This document shows positions 1-10,521 of a stretch of DNA of 64,000 nt, in pieces. Source of the DNA: Schistocerca nitens (lineage: Eukaryota; Arthropoda; Insecta; Orthoptera; Acrididae). The notes under the pieces were generated by a model, which was given only the letters and a program-made list of their open reading frames with translations, ran no database searches and was not told the origin of the DNA. Positions within the stretch are counted from its first letter, which is position 1, and each line of letters starts with the position of its first letter. A program made the translations under genes and the position numbers. The stretch spans positions 248,595,076 to 248,659,075 of the forward strand of contig NC_064618.1 in the NCBI RefSeq assembly GCF_023898315.1. The letters run 5' to 3'.

Positions 1-744
1 GCAAATTTACATGCATGCCACAACTGTTTTACTGTACAAGAATGAAAAACTACAACTACAAAGGAAATTCTCTCTACAATTACGCGCTAGCAATAAACAA
101 AGGCTGCACTAATTACACAAACTACAAGGAAAAAATCAGAAGATTCCAGTGAGGTATCCTCGGCTAAGGGTCGACATATGAAACTTCCCCTTAGAAAAAT
201 TATACATGACTGTGCTTAAACTGACACACAATATTTTCAGCGCGACGCAATCTGACTTTCAAAAATCCCTACAAAAGAATGGCCCTGACTAACATTAACC
301 TATACCTTTCACAAATCACTTACCTCACAAAAATCTTCGTTACTCGAACTACTGCAATACAGCGAGCGCCACTACTTCCAGCTAAATAAAAGATTCAAAC
401 TACGGAAGGCACTAACTACTGATAGGCATAGTTAGCAAATGAAAGATTTTAATAGAGAACAAACAATGTATTTACCTTAATAGTCATAATATATATAGCA
501 GTTCATGACATCCAGTCTTACAAATTTCAAAACTCTGCCATCTCTCTCCCCACATCCACCACTGCTGGCGGCTCACCTCCAACTGCGCAAGGCTACGCGC
601 TGTTCACATCCAGCTGCCTCTGCCCAACACTACAATGGCAGACAACAATGCAAACTAGCCACAGACTGCACACAGCACAGCCAGTGATTTTCATACAGAG
701 CTACGTGGCGTTACCAATATAAGACCCTAAACAGCCTACTTACA
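1..744 (-). mobile_element. Gypsy-like LTR element edge: 5' LTR plus start of interior (fossil)
   Basis: The stretch 179-744 reads on the minus strand as one LTR of about 566 bp, starting TGTAAGTAGGCTG at 744 and ending near TGAAAC/CA at 179. Bases 1-178 match, on the minus strand, the interior that follows the 5' LTR of the element at 33819-44495 (compare 35677-35880, which shares the GAGGAT..CCTCAC block and the GTTGTGGCATGCATG block). The element therefore runs off the left edge of the window. No capsid or pol coding can be seen in the part present. Its LTR is related to, but clearly diverged from, the one at 43695-44495. The Gypsy assignment is from recalled resemblance to locust LTR repeats. 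Confidence 0.6.
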
Positions 745-1360
745 AATGGAATACCACAGACTAACACAAGAATGCCTAAATGCATGTCATACCTTCCCAC
801 CGTGAGACAGACGCAGTCCCGAGGGGAGAAACGAGAACAGAAGCCGAGAGAAGAACCGTGTTAAGCTATAAGGCCCTACGATAAGGGACGGACACCCACG
901 TTGCCAGCTAAGCGGCAGGACCACCCACCAGCCCATGTTAAAAGCAGAGCCCTCCAGAAGAACAGTATAGATCTTACGACGACACTAAAAGGGCCACACC
1001 AGCCGCAAGTTTTAGCGTGAGACTTTTTCGAGTCTCTGTTACGTTGCAAACTTTAAAAACATTGCCCCACCACGAAAAGTATAACGTTTCTCATTGGATA
1101 GACAGAATTTTTGTAGGCGGAGCTTAAGGTTAACATTGAGACCCTGTTTGGTCAGATGAAAACGCAGCCAGATAGTTTTTTTTAAACCAACTTCGGTAAA
1201 TTGTAGTAAGGAGAAGTTAGAAGAGAGTTGCTTTGGAGACGGCGAGATGCATGGAGCTGCGCCGGCTGCCACCCCCTGACGAACACCGACAAGGTAATGA
1301 ACGCACTCGATGCCGCATAACAGCGCATAAGACTTCACTCAGAATTGCAGAAGTCTCATC
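745..1360. other. No gene recognised; moderately GC-rich repeat-like spacer
   Basis: No frame here has a recognisable protein. The sequence resembles dispersed repeat DNA and lies between two LTR fossils, so it may be part of either or of a third element whose ends I could not define. Confidence 0.4.
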
Positions 1361-1809
1361 TGTTACATCCCCTTTTTACGTAATACTAGTGTCGATCGTC
1401 AATTAAATCTCATGGTATTCACATTTGCTACGTAAGTTAAAATCTGAAACGTGATGATTTTTCTGTTATATAATTATTGAGAAGCCACATCAGCCACTGT
1501 AATTACGACAAGTTAGATAAGTAATTAAAGATAATTGAGGGTCACTGTAGACCATTTTGATAGTTTTCTCTTTTGTGAAACTTAATTTAAACCTAGATTA
1601 TAGATGTGATATGGCATAGGTTATTCTTTGATCCATTGTAGAACTTGGAAAACCACTCAGGGAATATTCGATCACATTTTTGTTGACCGCAGTTGGTTTT
1701 CATCATCCTGTATTAAAACATTTCCTTCTATCAATAGTGCAATTTATAAACAATGTTTTGTGAGTAGAATAAAATTTCCAGTGGTAAACTTAACTGCTTT
1801 TTCGACGAT

Positions 1810-2120
1810 ATTTTACCAGCTAACTAAAAATAGGAAAGCCTTGAACCTCTTCCACTAAATTTAGTTAGTATTAAGATTCTTTTACAGGGAGTGCAGTGGA
1901 GCTGACACTGAAATCATTAAGTATTTGGTTATATCATCGCTGGTCTCACTGAATTCTTCTGAACTCTACATGTCATGTGTGGTCTGGCGTCTCCTTACCA
2001 GCAACAGGTCTCAGGTTCAAACTAGTCAATTCCGTAAAAAACACGCTCAGAGCGTCGTTGCGTGAAAGTGGTAGGGAGACACGACATAGAAAAACAAACA
2101 CCATGCAGGATGTTAGAGAA
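1810..2120 (+). repeat. Direct repeat copy 1 (LTR-like)
   Basis: About 310 bp, beginning ATTTTACCAGCTAACT and ending near GTTAGAGAA, repeated at 2741-3051 with scattered substitutions. Confidence 0.8.
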
Positions 2121-2740
2121 TGGCGACCCTGCCAGGATGGTAAAATACCATGATTGAAGGTCGACCACATGCCTAAATAGCTCAGAAAAATATCCTGTTA
2201 AAAATTTTCGTAATAAAAAATTTTTTTTTGAAAGGCATAAATAGTTGAAAACTGTAGCTACAGCGATAGATAGTAAGAAAGTATTCAATAGAAAGTGAGA
2301 CATTCTAGCAGAGACAATAGCATAATTAAGTTATGAATTTTAAAAATTGTTAGAATTAAGTTTTCCCCTCAATGCAAGCGCACAGGTGGCGGATACATCG
2401 TTGACAAGTTGGTTCTGACCCAACAAGTAAGTGAATGGATTGTCAGTCTTGGGTATAATAAGTGTTAAGTCGTGTGAACAAAAAGTTTACGAAACGCGTG
2501 AGATCGTATGAGCGCATCTTGACTCGAAGTATGGCGCGAGAATTGCTTTTAAAACAGAAAATAAGGGATTCAGAAAGATTAGCAATGGCAGATCGAGACC
2601 TTGACCGAATTGAGGTAGAGACCTAGCATGAAAATGGACAGGGAATAGAGGACAGTACAACAGACGATGCAGTATCGCGAAGAATAGGACATAAAACGCA
2701 CCATAACGAGGATAATGTACGTCAAGGCATAGAAAACGTT

Positions 2741-3051
2741 ATTTTACCAGCTAACTAAAAATAGGAAAGCCTTGAACCCCTTCTACTAAATTTAGTTAGT
2801 ATTAAGATTCTTTTACAGGGAGTGCAGTGGAGCAGACGTGAAATCATTAAGTATTTGGTTATATCATCGCTAGTCTCATTGAACTCTTCTGAACTCTGCA
2901 TGTCATGTGTGGTCTGGCGTCTCCTTACCAGCAACAGGTCCCAGGTTCAAACTAGTCAATTCCCGAAAAAAACACGCTCAGAGCGTCGTTGCGCGAAAGT
3001 GGTAGGGAGACACGACATAGAACAACAGACACCACGCAGAATGTTAGAAAT
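2741..3051 (+). repeat. Direct repeat copy 2 (LTR-like)
   Basis: Second copy of the 310-bp repeat. It ends exactly where the truncated Tc1 element begins at 3052, so the junction is shared. Confidence 0.8.
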
Positions 3052-3883
3052 TGTCATTCATAAAAATTCTATCGTTGTTTGGGAACATGAAGTGAGTAAA
3101 TGGATGCAAATGATCTCCAGGTAGCCGAACATAACCATTGCCACTCATTGATCGCTTCATTTGGATCAGAGGATCCCGTCGATTCCATGTAAACACAGCC
3201 CACACCATTATGGAGCCACCACTAGGTTGCACTGGGCCTTGTTGACAATCTGGGTCCAAGGCTTCGTGGGATCTGCCATCAGCTCTTACCAGCCGATATC
3301 GGTATTCATCTGACCAGGGCACGGTTTTCGAGTTGCCTAGGATCTAACCAATACTGTCACGAGCCCAGAAGAGGTGCCGTAGATGATGTGCTGTTAGCAA
3401 AGGCACTCGCATCGGTCGTCTGCTGTCATACCCCATTAACGCCAGATTTCGCCTAACTGTGTTAACGGATACGTTCGTTGTTCGTCACAAATTGATTTCT
3501 GCGGCTATTTCACTCAGTGTTGCTTGTCTGTTAGCACTGACAACTCTACGCAAATGCCGCTGATCTAGTGAAAGCCATTGGCCACTGCGTTGTCCGTAGT
3601 ATTCTCGGTACATTCTTGACACTGTGGATGTCGGAATATTGAATTTCCTAAAGATTTCCGAAATGGAATGTCCCATGCGTTTAGCTCCGTCTACCATTCC
3701 GCATTCAGAGTCTCCAAATTCCCGCCGTGCGGACATAGTCACGTCGGAAACTTTTTCACACGAATCGCGTGAGTACAAATAGCAGCTCTGCCAATGCATT
3801 GCCCTTTTATAACTTGTGCACGCAATACTACCGCCACCTGTATACGTGCGCATCGCTATCCCGTGACTTACGTCAGTTCAGTG
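3052..3883 (-). mobile_element. Tc1-like transposon, 5' half only
   Basis: A TIR-like end ...TTCAGTG|TA is present at 3875-3885. Reading leftward on the minus strand, the leader is followed by a transposase with the helix-turn-helix region (3485-3735, MSARREFGDSECGMV at its start) and then the core (3044-3322, with SGGSIMVW and FMNDN, equivalent to the GGSIMVW and D(D/N)N motifs of Tc1 transposases). The frame is broken between the two parts near 3330-3485. The part after the second catalytic Asp, including the Glu and the other TIR, is missing: the element stops at 3052 against an LTR-like repeat. It is plainly inactive. Confidence 0.8.
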
Positions 3884-3904
3884 TATATGCTTATGTATTT
3901 TTAT

Positions 3905-4155
3905 ATGACATTAATGTCTCGCGGTAGCGTTCTCGCTTCCCGAGCACAGGGTCCCGCGTTCGATTCCAGGCGGGGTTAGGGATTTTTTCTGCCTCGAGAT
4001 GACTGGGTGTCGTCGTGTCGTCCTTATCATCATCATTCATTCCCATTACGGTCGGAGGAAGGCAATGTCAAACCACCTTGCCTAGTAAGGCGGCGGGGGT
4101 CCCCGCGTCGCTCCCCTACGCTCTGTAAAGAAGTGTGGGACTCATCATCAATGTA
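3905..4155 (+). mobile_element. tRNA-derived SINE, family E (5' truncated)
   Basis: The tRNA-like head GGTAGCGTTCTCGCTTCCC (A-box side) and the B-box GCGTTCGATTCC are followed by GGCGGGGTTAGGGATTTT, a body containing CATTACGGTCGGAGGAAGGC, and an ATC-rich tail. The extreme 5' end of the tRNA head is missing. The head is nearly the same as that of family C SINEs in this window, but the body differs. Confidence 0.75.
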
Positions 4156-5790
4156 TAATTTTAATTTTTGTTGTAGATAATTATATCAGGATATGTAATG
4201 TGTAAACAAAACTCGCTGGTTAATAGGTTTATATCACCTGAAACCAAATAAATAAATGTAGCCACATTTATAGTAGTTGTTTCTGCTGGTATACCTGAAG
4301 TAGAGGACAAACGAGAGAACTATGAGATTTATTTAATTAATTAATTTATTTTTTGAGGGAATACAACGCCATTTGACTGTATATTTCTGTACATTTCCCG
4401 TGTTCTGGAGACAGACTTGATATTTCCTAATAGTTTGAATGACATGCGCTGCGATTTGCCGCTGTATCCAAAGCACACAATTCTGTAATACGGTCCCCTC
4501 CCCACTCTATGGACGCTGCTTGAGGATAGAAAAAGATGTATACTGCATTATGTAAACCTTCGGCAATGTATCAGTTTGAGAATGAAACTGATTACAGTTG
4601 CCCATACTATTAAATTGGATCTTTCTGGCTGCAGAAGTACACTAATAGAAATGCCGAAAAGAGGGCTTCCACGACATATAATTTTGGCAAAGGCTTTTAT
4701 AAATTAATGAATAATGCAGTTTTCAGGAAACGACCCAGAATGTTAGAAACCACCACGATATTTGCTTAGTCGATTTGTGGGATGGGCATTGTGGTGCAAG
4801 ACAATAAATCGGAATTCCAAATTTTAAACGAACTATAATTTTCAACAAAGAATTCATGGCTTTGGAGTTAGTGAAGGTTTCAGTAGAGTTCAAAAAACCG
4901 TTTATGTTGGCATGTGTTTGTTAGAACTTTCTAAACTCCACATGTACCAGTTTCATTACGAGTTTGCAAAAATCGTTCGTCCATTTAGTGGCGAGAGTGT
5001 GGCCACTTGGAAAAACTTCTGGCCCGGCAATTTATTGCCGCAAACGCCGTTGGCCAACAATGATCGGTAATGTTGTACAGTACATGTAGCTGCAGTCCGT
5101 GTGGGCGCTATGTCGCTATATATGTTCGGCATTGTGCAATTTTTTATGGTCCATGTAAACATAACTGACAAGTAAAAAGCGTGAAGACAACTGTCGACGG
5201 CAGGAAACGGACAAATCATCTGTAGTGGGACAAGCTTTGCCGCAAGGAAACCACAAGCTTCTGTTTGATAAGACCCGTGTCCTGGCAGCCTTGTACGTAT
5301 CATGCTGCGGTAGGTTCTACAGAGAGACGAAAGGGGTTAGGACACATGACAATAATTTTAATGGGGAAGACGAAGGTTTGAAGTGTGGTACCTAGTTGTT
5401 GGTCATGAAAAGCGATTGTACCAGTGACTTGCCTTCCAACGTTGGCGATGTAGACAGCCGCATTAACAACAACCATCAATGGCCGGATCTGATTAAAAAA
5501 CCCTACGTCAAGTCTTTACACGGAGGCAGACGCCAGTAAATTATAGTTAACTTCACTCATTACAGAGATACGGTGTGAATCGGACATATAACCAGATCAC
5601 GACCTACAATGAAAATGTGCTACACAGAGAAGGACGAAATGTTCAGTTTCTCGTGAAAATGTACGGGACCACCCCACAGCCTTTAGAGCTAAAAAGCGAC
5701 AGCTCACATTCCACATATGCTCATCTCTCAATGGGTGATCAAAACATTTCCGTGAGAAGGCCGTACAGTTCAGAATCGGTACGCCAATCA
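4156..5790. other. No gene recognised
   Basis: AT-rich to mixed sequence with only short open frames of no recognisable family. I see no repeat ends that could be paired. Confidence 0.4.
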
Positions 5791-5799
5791 AGGAAATCG

Positions 5800-6250
5800 C
5801 TGTGAGCATTGAAGTAAACATCCCACCGAGGTACCAGGTTGAAGCTGCTGCGTGGCACATCCTCATCCGACAGGAATCGTCGACCCCTCCAGGACGTTTT
5901 TAAGGGACTGAAGGCGTGATAATTGCATGGAGAGAGATCAGGGTTATAGGAACCTGGAGGGGGTGGGGGGTGCTCGATTGTCTCCCACTTGAGTTGGTGT
6001 AACGTTTGCGTTACGACATTTGGAGACGTGCGTTACCATGAAGCAACACCGCCTCTTGTCGCACTTTTTCCATACGCTGTTTTTCGACAGACATGCTACC
6101 CCATACACATTCTTCATTCTTGAATGGATATCTACCAATGTTTGTCCTTCGGCAGCCAAGCAAAGAATACCAGCACGCATTCCTGTTTGGAAGCATTTGG
6201 TAATAACGTCGCCGTAATTCACACTTCAGCATTTTCCCCACGCACGTCGG
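5800..6250 (-). mobile_element. mariner transposase remnant, internally deleted
   Basis: On the minus strand, 6130-6240 reads like the N-terminal helix-turn-helix of a mariner transposase (TLVDIHSRMKNVYG). It runs directly into the catalytic C-terminal region (VLLHGNARL near 6035, corresponding to the LLHDNARPH motif). NPDLSPCNYHAFSPLK and WRGRRFLSDEDV (5940-5860) follow in a shifted frame, matching the SPDLSPCDYH signature of mariner DD34D enzymes. The middle of the protein, including the first catalytic Asp, is absent and at least one frameshift is present. No TIRs were found. Confidence 0.6.
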
Positions 6251-6385
6251 AAAGACACGAATGCCACAATAAACCCCTCGCCTTCACGTCGGTACTGACA
6301 CATCCACACCTGAGTCGTGCTACGTTGCATATACGCTGCAGCAGTGCCAGAGACGGTAACTTTTTAATCGCCTCATATATCGAGT

Positions 6386-6826
6386 CGTTATAATTAAAAG
6401 TGCTTCTACTCGTGAAGGTCCAGTGTGGGCTGTAATTATCGTATGGCAGCGAAACTAGGTAGATATGCTAATGCGTTAATGCTAAACTGATTTACGACGG
6501 AAAAAAGTTAGTTCCAATTAAAGCCACCAGGTACAAATCTGCTGCTGTACAGCATCTCGTCGACGTCTCCGATGGTCATACTGAGCAAACTGTATAAGGA
6601 ACAGATAATAATAAAATCAGCATTGTGCGTTTCTCACTTGTATGAACTTTTCTGCCCATGTCCCGTTCCCAATCTATTACATATGGAAGCATTTCTATCG
6701 TCTTTCTTGCATTCACAGCGCCAGTTCTCCACGTGGTGGCTAAACTCCCAACTAAGTTTCGCCGCAATATGATAATTACAGCCTACGCTGAGCCTCTGTG
6801 AGTAGCAGCACCTTAATAATAACTAA
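6386..6826. mobile_element. MITE-like element with long imperfect terminal inverted repeats
   Basis: 6386-6460 and the reverse complement of 6750-6826 align over about 70 bp (best block GGCTGTAATTATC, 6428-6440 versus 6771-6783, then GCGAAACT). The roughly 290-bp centre has no convincing protein. No target duplication could be fixed. Such short, non-coding, long-TIR elements are usually mobilised by a related transposase elsewhere; the superfamily is unknown. Confidence 0.55.
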
Positions 6827-7308
6827 CCGGTACATACACAGCATAGACAGGTGAGAGGGGGAGGGGGGGGGGGGGAGAGAACGCAGGCGAGTGCGGATGC
6901 CTTTATATAACTAGAGACAGCTAGAATGAGCGAGAGAGAGTTCCAAATCACGCTAAACGCGCCGAGTGAGAACAGTCGAACGAACAGTCCAACAGTCCAG
7001 CGAACGTAAACATTGTACTGCTCGAAATCTGTGCTCAATGAATTTGTGTCGTAGATAAATACATGTGCATTACGAGAATAACATAAAAAACTGGGTAACT
7101 ACAGAGAAAAAAACTTAGCTCAATTTGTGATTTATGTAGTTTCTCACGATTCTGGTGCAGTCATGTTGTTGCGGCTGTCAGAAGGAGTGAGCATGAAACA
7201 ATTCATACACACTACTAATTAAGGGAAAAATATCACATCTGTTAACAAAAGAAGACTACGCTTAATTTACCATCACCACTGTTATTTTCATGATTTTAAA
7301 ATATTTAA
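6827..7308. other. No gene recognised; contains a G-rich run
   Basis: 6846-6880 is a purine, mostly G, low-complexity tract. Nothing coding was recognised in the rest. Confidence 0.4.
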
Positions 7309-7319
7309 GATGATACAGA

Positions 7320-7521
7320 GCCGCGCGGGATTAGCCGAGCGGTCTGCGGCGCTGCAGTCATGGACTGTGCGGCTGGTCCCGGCGGAAGTTCGAGTCCTCC
7401 CTCGGGCATGTGTGTGTGTGTGTTTGTTCTTAGGATAATTTAGGTTAAGTAGTGTGTAAGCATAGGGACTGATGACCTTAGCAATTAAGTCCCATAAGAT
7501 TTCACACACGTTTGAACATTT
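7320..7521 (+). mobile_element. tRNA-derived SINE, family B
   Basis: The tRNA-like head has an A-box GGATTAGCCGAGCGGT and a B-box AGTTCGAGTCCTCC, followed by a GT run and a tail AGGGACTGATGACC...TTAAGTCCCATAAG. It is flanked by a target duplication GATGATACAG (7309-7318 and 7522-7531). The clear duplication and near-complete head suggest a fairly young copy. The tail is shared with families A and C. Confidence 0.85.
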
Positions 7522-7531
7522 GATGATACAG

Positions 7532-8255
7532 ATACACTGAAATAAGTGTCGATCAAGAAATCGAGAAAAAATTTCTAGTTTGCTGAAACGGATGGAACCG
7601 ATTCCATTAATAAATGAATTTTTACTACTACGGTAACCAAACATCAGAACATCTAGTTTAGGCTTAGGAAGGCACAAGACCAACAGAAATGTCAAAATAT
7701 CTGGAATCACCTTCGACTCACATTTCTACTGGAGCACATGCAACAAGGAGCAAATCAAACAAACAGCAGGCTGAGCCTGACACTCCTAAAGCAAATACAT
7801 TGAAATAACGCTAGGATTAATCAATATAGCAACAAATTTTACTAACAGTTATATTTTGATAGATGTTGGTTGTAAATCGCCTGTTCGTCTCAGACACTTA
7901 GACCAGTGGTCGTCAAACTGCGGCCGCGGGCCGAATGGGGCCCCGAGTCAAACGTTTGTGCATCTCGCAATTCTCAGTCGTATTTTATAATAATATGCAT
8001 CTAGGAACTTAACAGCTGAATCCAAACACGTCAACTAATGTTAAGAGCTTCTTAGTGTATTTTTCTTACTCATAAGGAAGAGTCCCCAACAGTGGGATCG
8101 ACTTTTTGAAGCCATTTCTACGGTGATGTTGGTTAAGATCCAAGGTAACACAACCTAAAGCCATTCACTCTGGTTTGCCCTCGTTTGCGAGTAATCGGCG
8201 AAAAAGGTATTTCGGAATTTTGCGGATGGTCTACACCTTTTAAAATAGTAAGTGT
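7532..8255. other. No gene recognised; possible hAT-like terminus at 7904
   Basis: 7904-7965 (CAGTGGTCGTCAAACTGCGG...) looks like the terminal region of some hAT transposons, but no partner end was found. The rest has no recognisable coding. Confidence 0.3.
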
Positions 8256-8377
8256 AATCTACATCTACATTTATACTCCGCAAGCCACCCAACGGTGTGT
8301 GGCGGAGGGCACTTTACGTGCCACTGTTATTACCTCCCTTTTCTGTTCCAGTCGCGTATGGTTCGCGGGAAAAACGA

Positions 8378-9649
8378 CTATTTGAAAGCCTCAGTGCGCG
8401 CTCGAATCTCTCTAATTTTACATTCGTGATCTCCTCGGGAGGTATAAGTAGGGGGAAGCAATATATTCGATACCTCATCCAGAAACGCACCCTCTCGAAA
8501 CCTGGCGAGCAAGCTACACCGCGATGCAGAGCGCCTCTCTTGCAGAGTCTGCCACTTGAGTTTGCTAAACATATCCGTAACGCTATCACGCTTACCAAAT
8601 AACCCTGTGACGAAACGCGCCGCTCTTCTTTGGATCTTCTCTATCTCCTCCGTCAACCCGATCTGGTACGGATCCCACACTGATGAGCAATACTCAAGTA
8701 TAGGTCGAACAAGTGTTTTGTAAGCCCCCTCCTTTGTTGATGGACTACATTTTCTAAGGACTCTCCCAATGAATCTCAACCTGGTAACCGCCTTACCAAC
8801 AATTAATTTTATATGATCATTCCACTTCAAATCGTTCCGCACGCATACTCCCAGATATTTTACAGAAGTAACTGCTACCAGTGTTTGTTCCGCTATCATA
8901 TAATCATACAATAAAGGATCCTTCTTTCTATGTATTCGCAATACATAACATTTGTCTATGTTAAGGGTCAGTTGCCACTCCCTGCACCAAGTGCCTATCC
9001 GCTGCAGATCTTCCTGCATTTCGCTACAATTTTCTAATGCTGCAACTTCTCTGTATACTACAGCATCATCTGCGAAAAGCCGCATGGAACTTCCCACACT
9101 ATCTACTAGGTAATTTATATATATTGTGAAAAGCAATGGTCCCATAACACTCCCCTGTGGCACGCCAGAGGTTACTTTAACGTCTGTAGACGTCTCTCCA
9201 TTGATAACAACATGCTGTGTTCTGTTTATTAAAAACTCTTCAATCCAGCCACACAGCTGGTCTGATATTCCGTAGGCTCTTACTTTGTTTATCAGGCGAC
9301 AGTGCGGAACTGTATCGAACGCCTTCCGGAAGTCAAGGAAAATAGCATCTACCTGGGAGCCTGTATCTAATATTTTCTGGGTCTCATGAACAAATAAAGC
9401 GAGTTGGGTCTCACACGATCGCTGTTTCCGGAATCCATGTTGATTCCTACAGAGTAGATTCTGGGTTTTCAAAAACGACATGATACTCGAGCAAAAAACA
9501 TGTTGTAAAATTCTACAACAGATCGACGTCAGAGATATAGGTCTATAGTTTTGCGCATCTGCTCGACGACCCTTCTTGAAGACTGGGACTACCTGTGCTC
9601 TTTTCCAATCATTTGGAATCTTCCGTTCCTCTAGAGACTTGCGGTACAC
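8378..9649 (-). CDS. LINE reverse transcriptase frame, about 423 codons
   Basis: This is the reverse transcriptase of a LINE, which copies its own RNA onto nicked chromosomal DNA. Motifs in order: KGRRADAQNYRPISLTS (motif 1 region, about residues 26-42), HGFRKQRSCETQL (about 72-84), VDAIFLDFRKAFDTVPH (about 100-116), SGVPQGSVMGPLLF (about 162-175) and the catalytic FADDAVVY (about 193-200). The thumb and C-terminal region follow, with LEYCSSVWDPYQIGL and a KIQRRAARFV helix. The catalytic Asp pair is intact and the frame is open throughout. The upstream frame (9655-10389) is joined by a single frameshift near 9655-9662, so the copy is not fully functional. No zinc-knuckle tail is seen. Confidence 0.85.
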   Translation of the reverse strand: MYRKSLEERKIPNDWKRAQVVPVFKKGRRADAQNYRPISLTSICCRILQHVFCSSIMSFLKTQNLLCRNQHGFRKQRSCETQLALFVHETQKILDTGSQVDAIFLDFRKAFDTVPHCRLINKVRAYGISDQLCGWIEEFLINRTQHVVINGETSTDVKVTSGVPQGSVMGPLLFTIYINYLVDSVGSSMRLFADDAVVYREVAALENCSEMQEDLQRIGTWCREWQLTLNIDKCYVLRIHRKKDPLLYDYMIAEQTLVAVTSVKYLGVCVRNDLKWNDHIKLIVGKAVTRLRFIGRVLRKCSPSTKEGAYKTLVRPILEYCSSVWDPYQIGLTEEIEKIQRRAARFVTGLFGKRDSVTDMFSKLKWQTLQERRSASRCSLLARFREGAFLDEVSNILLPPTYTSRGDHECKIREIRARTEAFK

Positions 9650-9654
9650 GGCTG

Positions 9655-10389
9655 TTAGAAGGAGGCAAGTTCTTTCACGTACTCTGTGTAGAATCGAATT
9701 GGTATCCCGTCAGGTCCAGTGGACTTTCCTCTGTTGAGTGATTCCAGTTGCTTTTCTATTCCTGGGACACTTATTTCGATGTCAGCTATTTTTTCGTTTG
9801 TGCGAGGATTTAGAGAAGGAACTGCAGTGCGGTCTTCCTCTGTGAAACAGCTTTGGAAAAAGATGTTTAGTATTTCAGCTTTACGCGTGTCATCCTCTGT
9901 TTCAATGCCATCATCATCCCGGAGTGTTTGGATATGCTGTTTCGAGCCACTTACTGATTTAACGTAAGACCAGAACTTCCTAGGATTTTCTGTCAAGTCG
10001 GTACATAGAATTTTACTTTCGAATTCACTGAACGCTTCACGCATAGCCCTCCTTACGCTAACTTTGACATCGTTTAGGTTCTGTTTGTCTGAGAGGTTTT
10101 GACTGCGTTTAAACTTGGAGTGAAGCTCTTTTTGCTTTCGCAGTAGTTTCCTAACTTTGTTGTTGAACCACGGTGGGTTTTTCCCGTCCGTCACAGTTTT
10201 ACTCGGCACGTACCTGTCTAAAACGCATTTTACGATTGCCTTGAACTTTTTCCATAAACACTCAACATTGTCAGTGTCGGAACAGAAATTTTCGTTTTGA
10301 TCTGTTAGGTAGTCTGAAATCTGCCTTCTATTACTCTTGCTAAACAGATAAACCTTCCTCCCTTTTTTTATATTCCTATTAACTTCCAT
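9655..10389 (-). pseudogene. LINE linker / RT N-terminal region, frameshifted from the RT frame
   Basis: About 244 codons covering the region between endonuclease and RT: a WFNNKVRKLLRKQKELHSK block (about residues 75-93), the RKFWSYVKSVSG block (about 137-148) and the start of the RT domain (LNRGKSTGPDGIP, about 218-230). It ends at a frameshift stop just where the RT frame at 9649 takes over. The last endonuclease residues may extend to about 10430 but are not clear. Confidence 0.75.
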
Positions 10390-10521
10390 ATTCAGGGATG
10401 TAGCAGTAATGTAACGGTTATCGTGCGACCCTCAGTTGCACAAGAACGTTGGTTCGCTTTCCTTAATTCAAGTGAGAATTTTAATTCACTGTGAAATCTC
10501 AGGAGTTTATTGACTTATGTA

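Larger units (their letters stand above)
1361..3051 (+). mobile_element. Small broken LTR retroelement (LTR - PBS-like site - gag-like stub - partial LTR)
   Basis: A direct repeat of about 310 bp occurs at 1810-2120 and 2741-3051 (offset 931 bp, roughly 95% alike by eye). Right after the first copy comes TGGCGACCCTGCCAGGATGG (2122-2141), which looks like the primer-binding site that follows the 5' LTR of insect Gypsy-group elements. The first LTR probably begins at the TGTTACATCC at 1361; the second copy holds only the 3' part. The 620-bp interior includes a charged, gag-like stretch near 2530-2730. No pol is present. The element is broken and reduced. The similarity of the repeats suggests moderate age. 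Confidence 0.5.
8256..10391 (-). mobile_element. 5'-truncated non-LTR retrotransposon (LINE, CR1/Jockey-like)
   Basis: The 3' end (8256-8340, minus strand) has the sequence ...CCGCCACACACCGTTGG...AGTATAAATGTAGATGTAGATTAC, with a short TGTAGA repeat tail like that of the LINE at 13680-15427. It encodes the linker and reverse transcriptase of a LINE in two adjoining frames. The N-terminal endonuclease is missing, as expected for 5' truncation during target-primed integration. An intact Tc1 element begins about 130 bp beyond the last recognised LINE codon. Confidence 0.85.

Noticed and set aside
505-687. Short open frame on the plus strand
   Set aside because: Lies antisense within an LTR; no family motif.
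7327-7410. Possible tRNA gene
   Set aside because: It carries tRNA-like promoter boxes, but is followed by a SINE tail and bracketed by a target duplication; it is a SINE head, not a tRNA gene.
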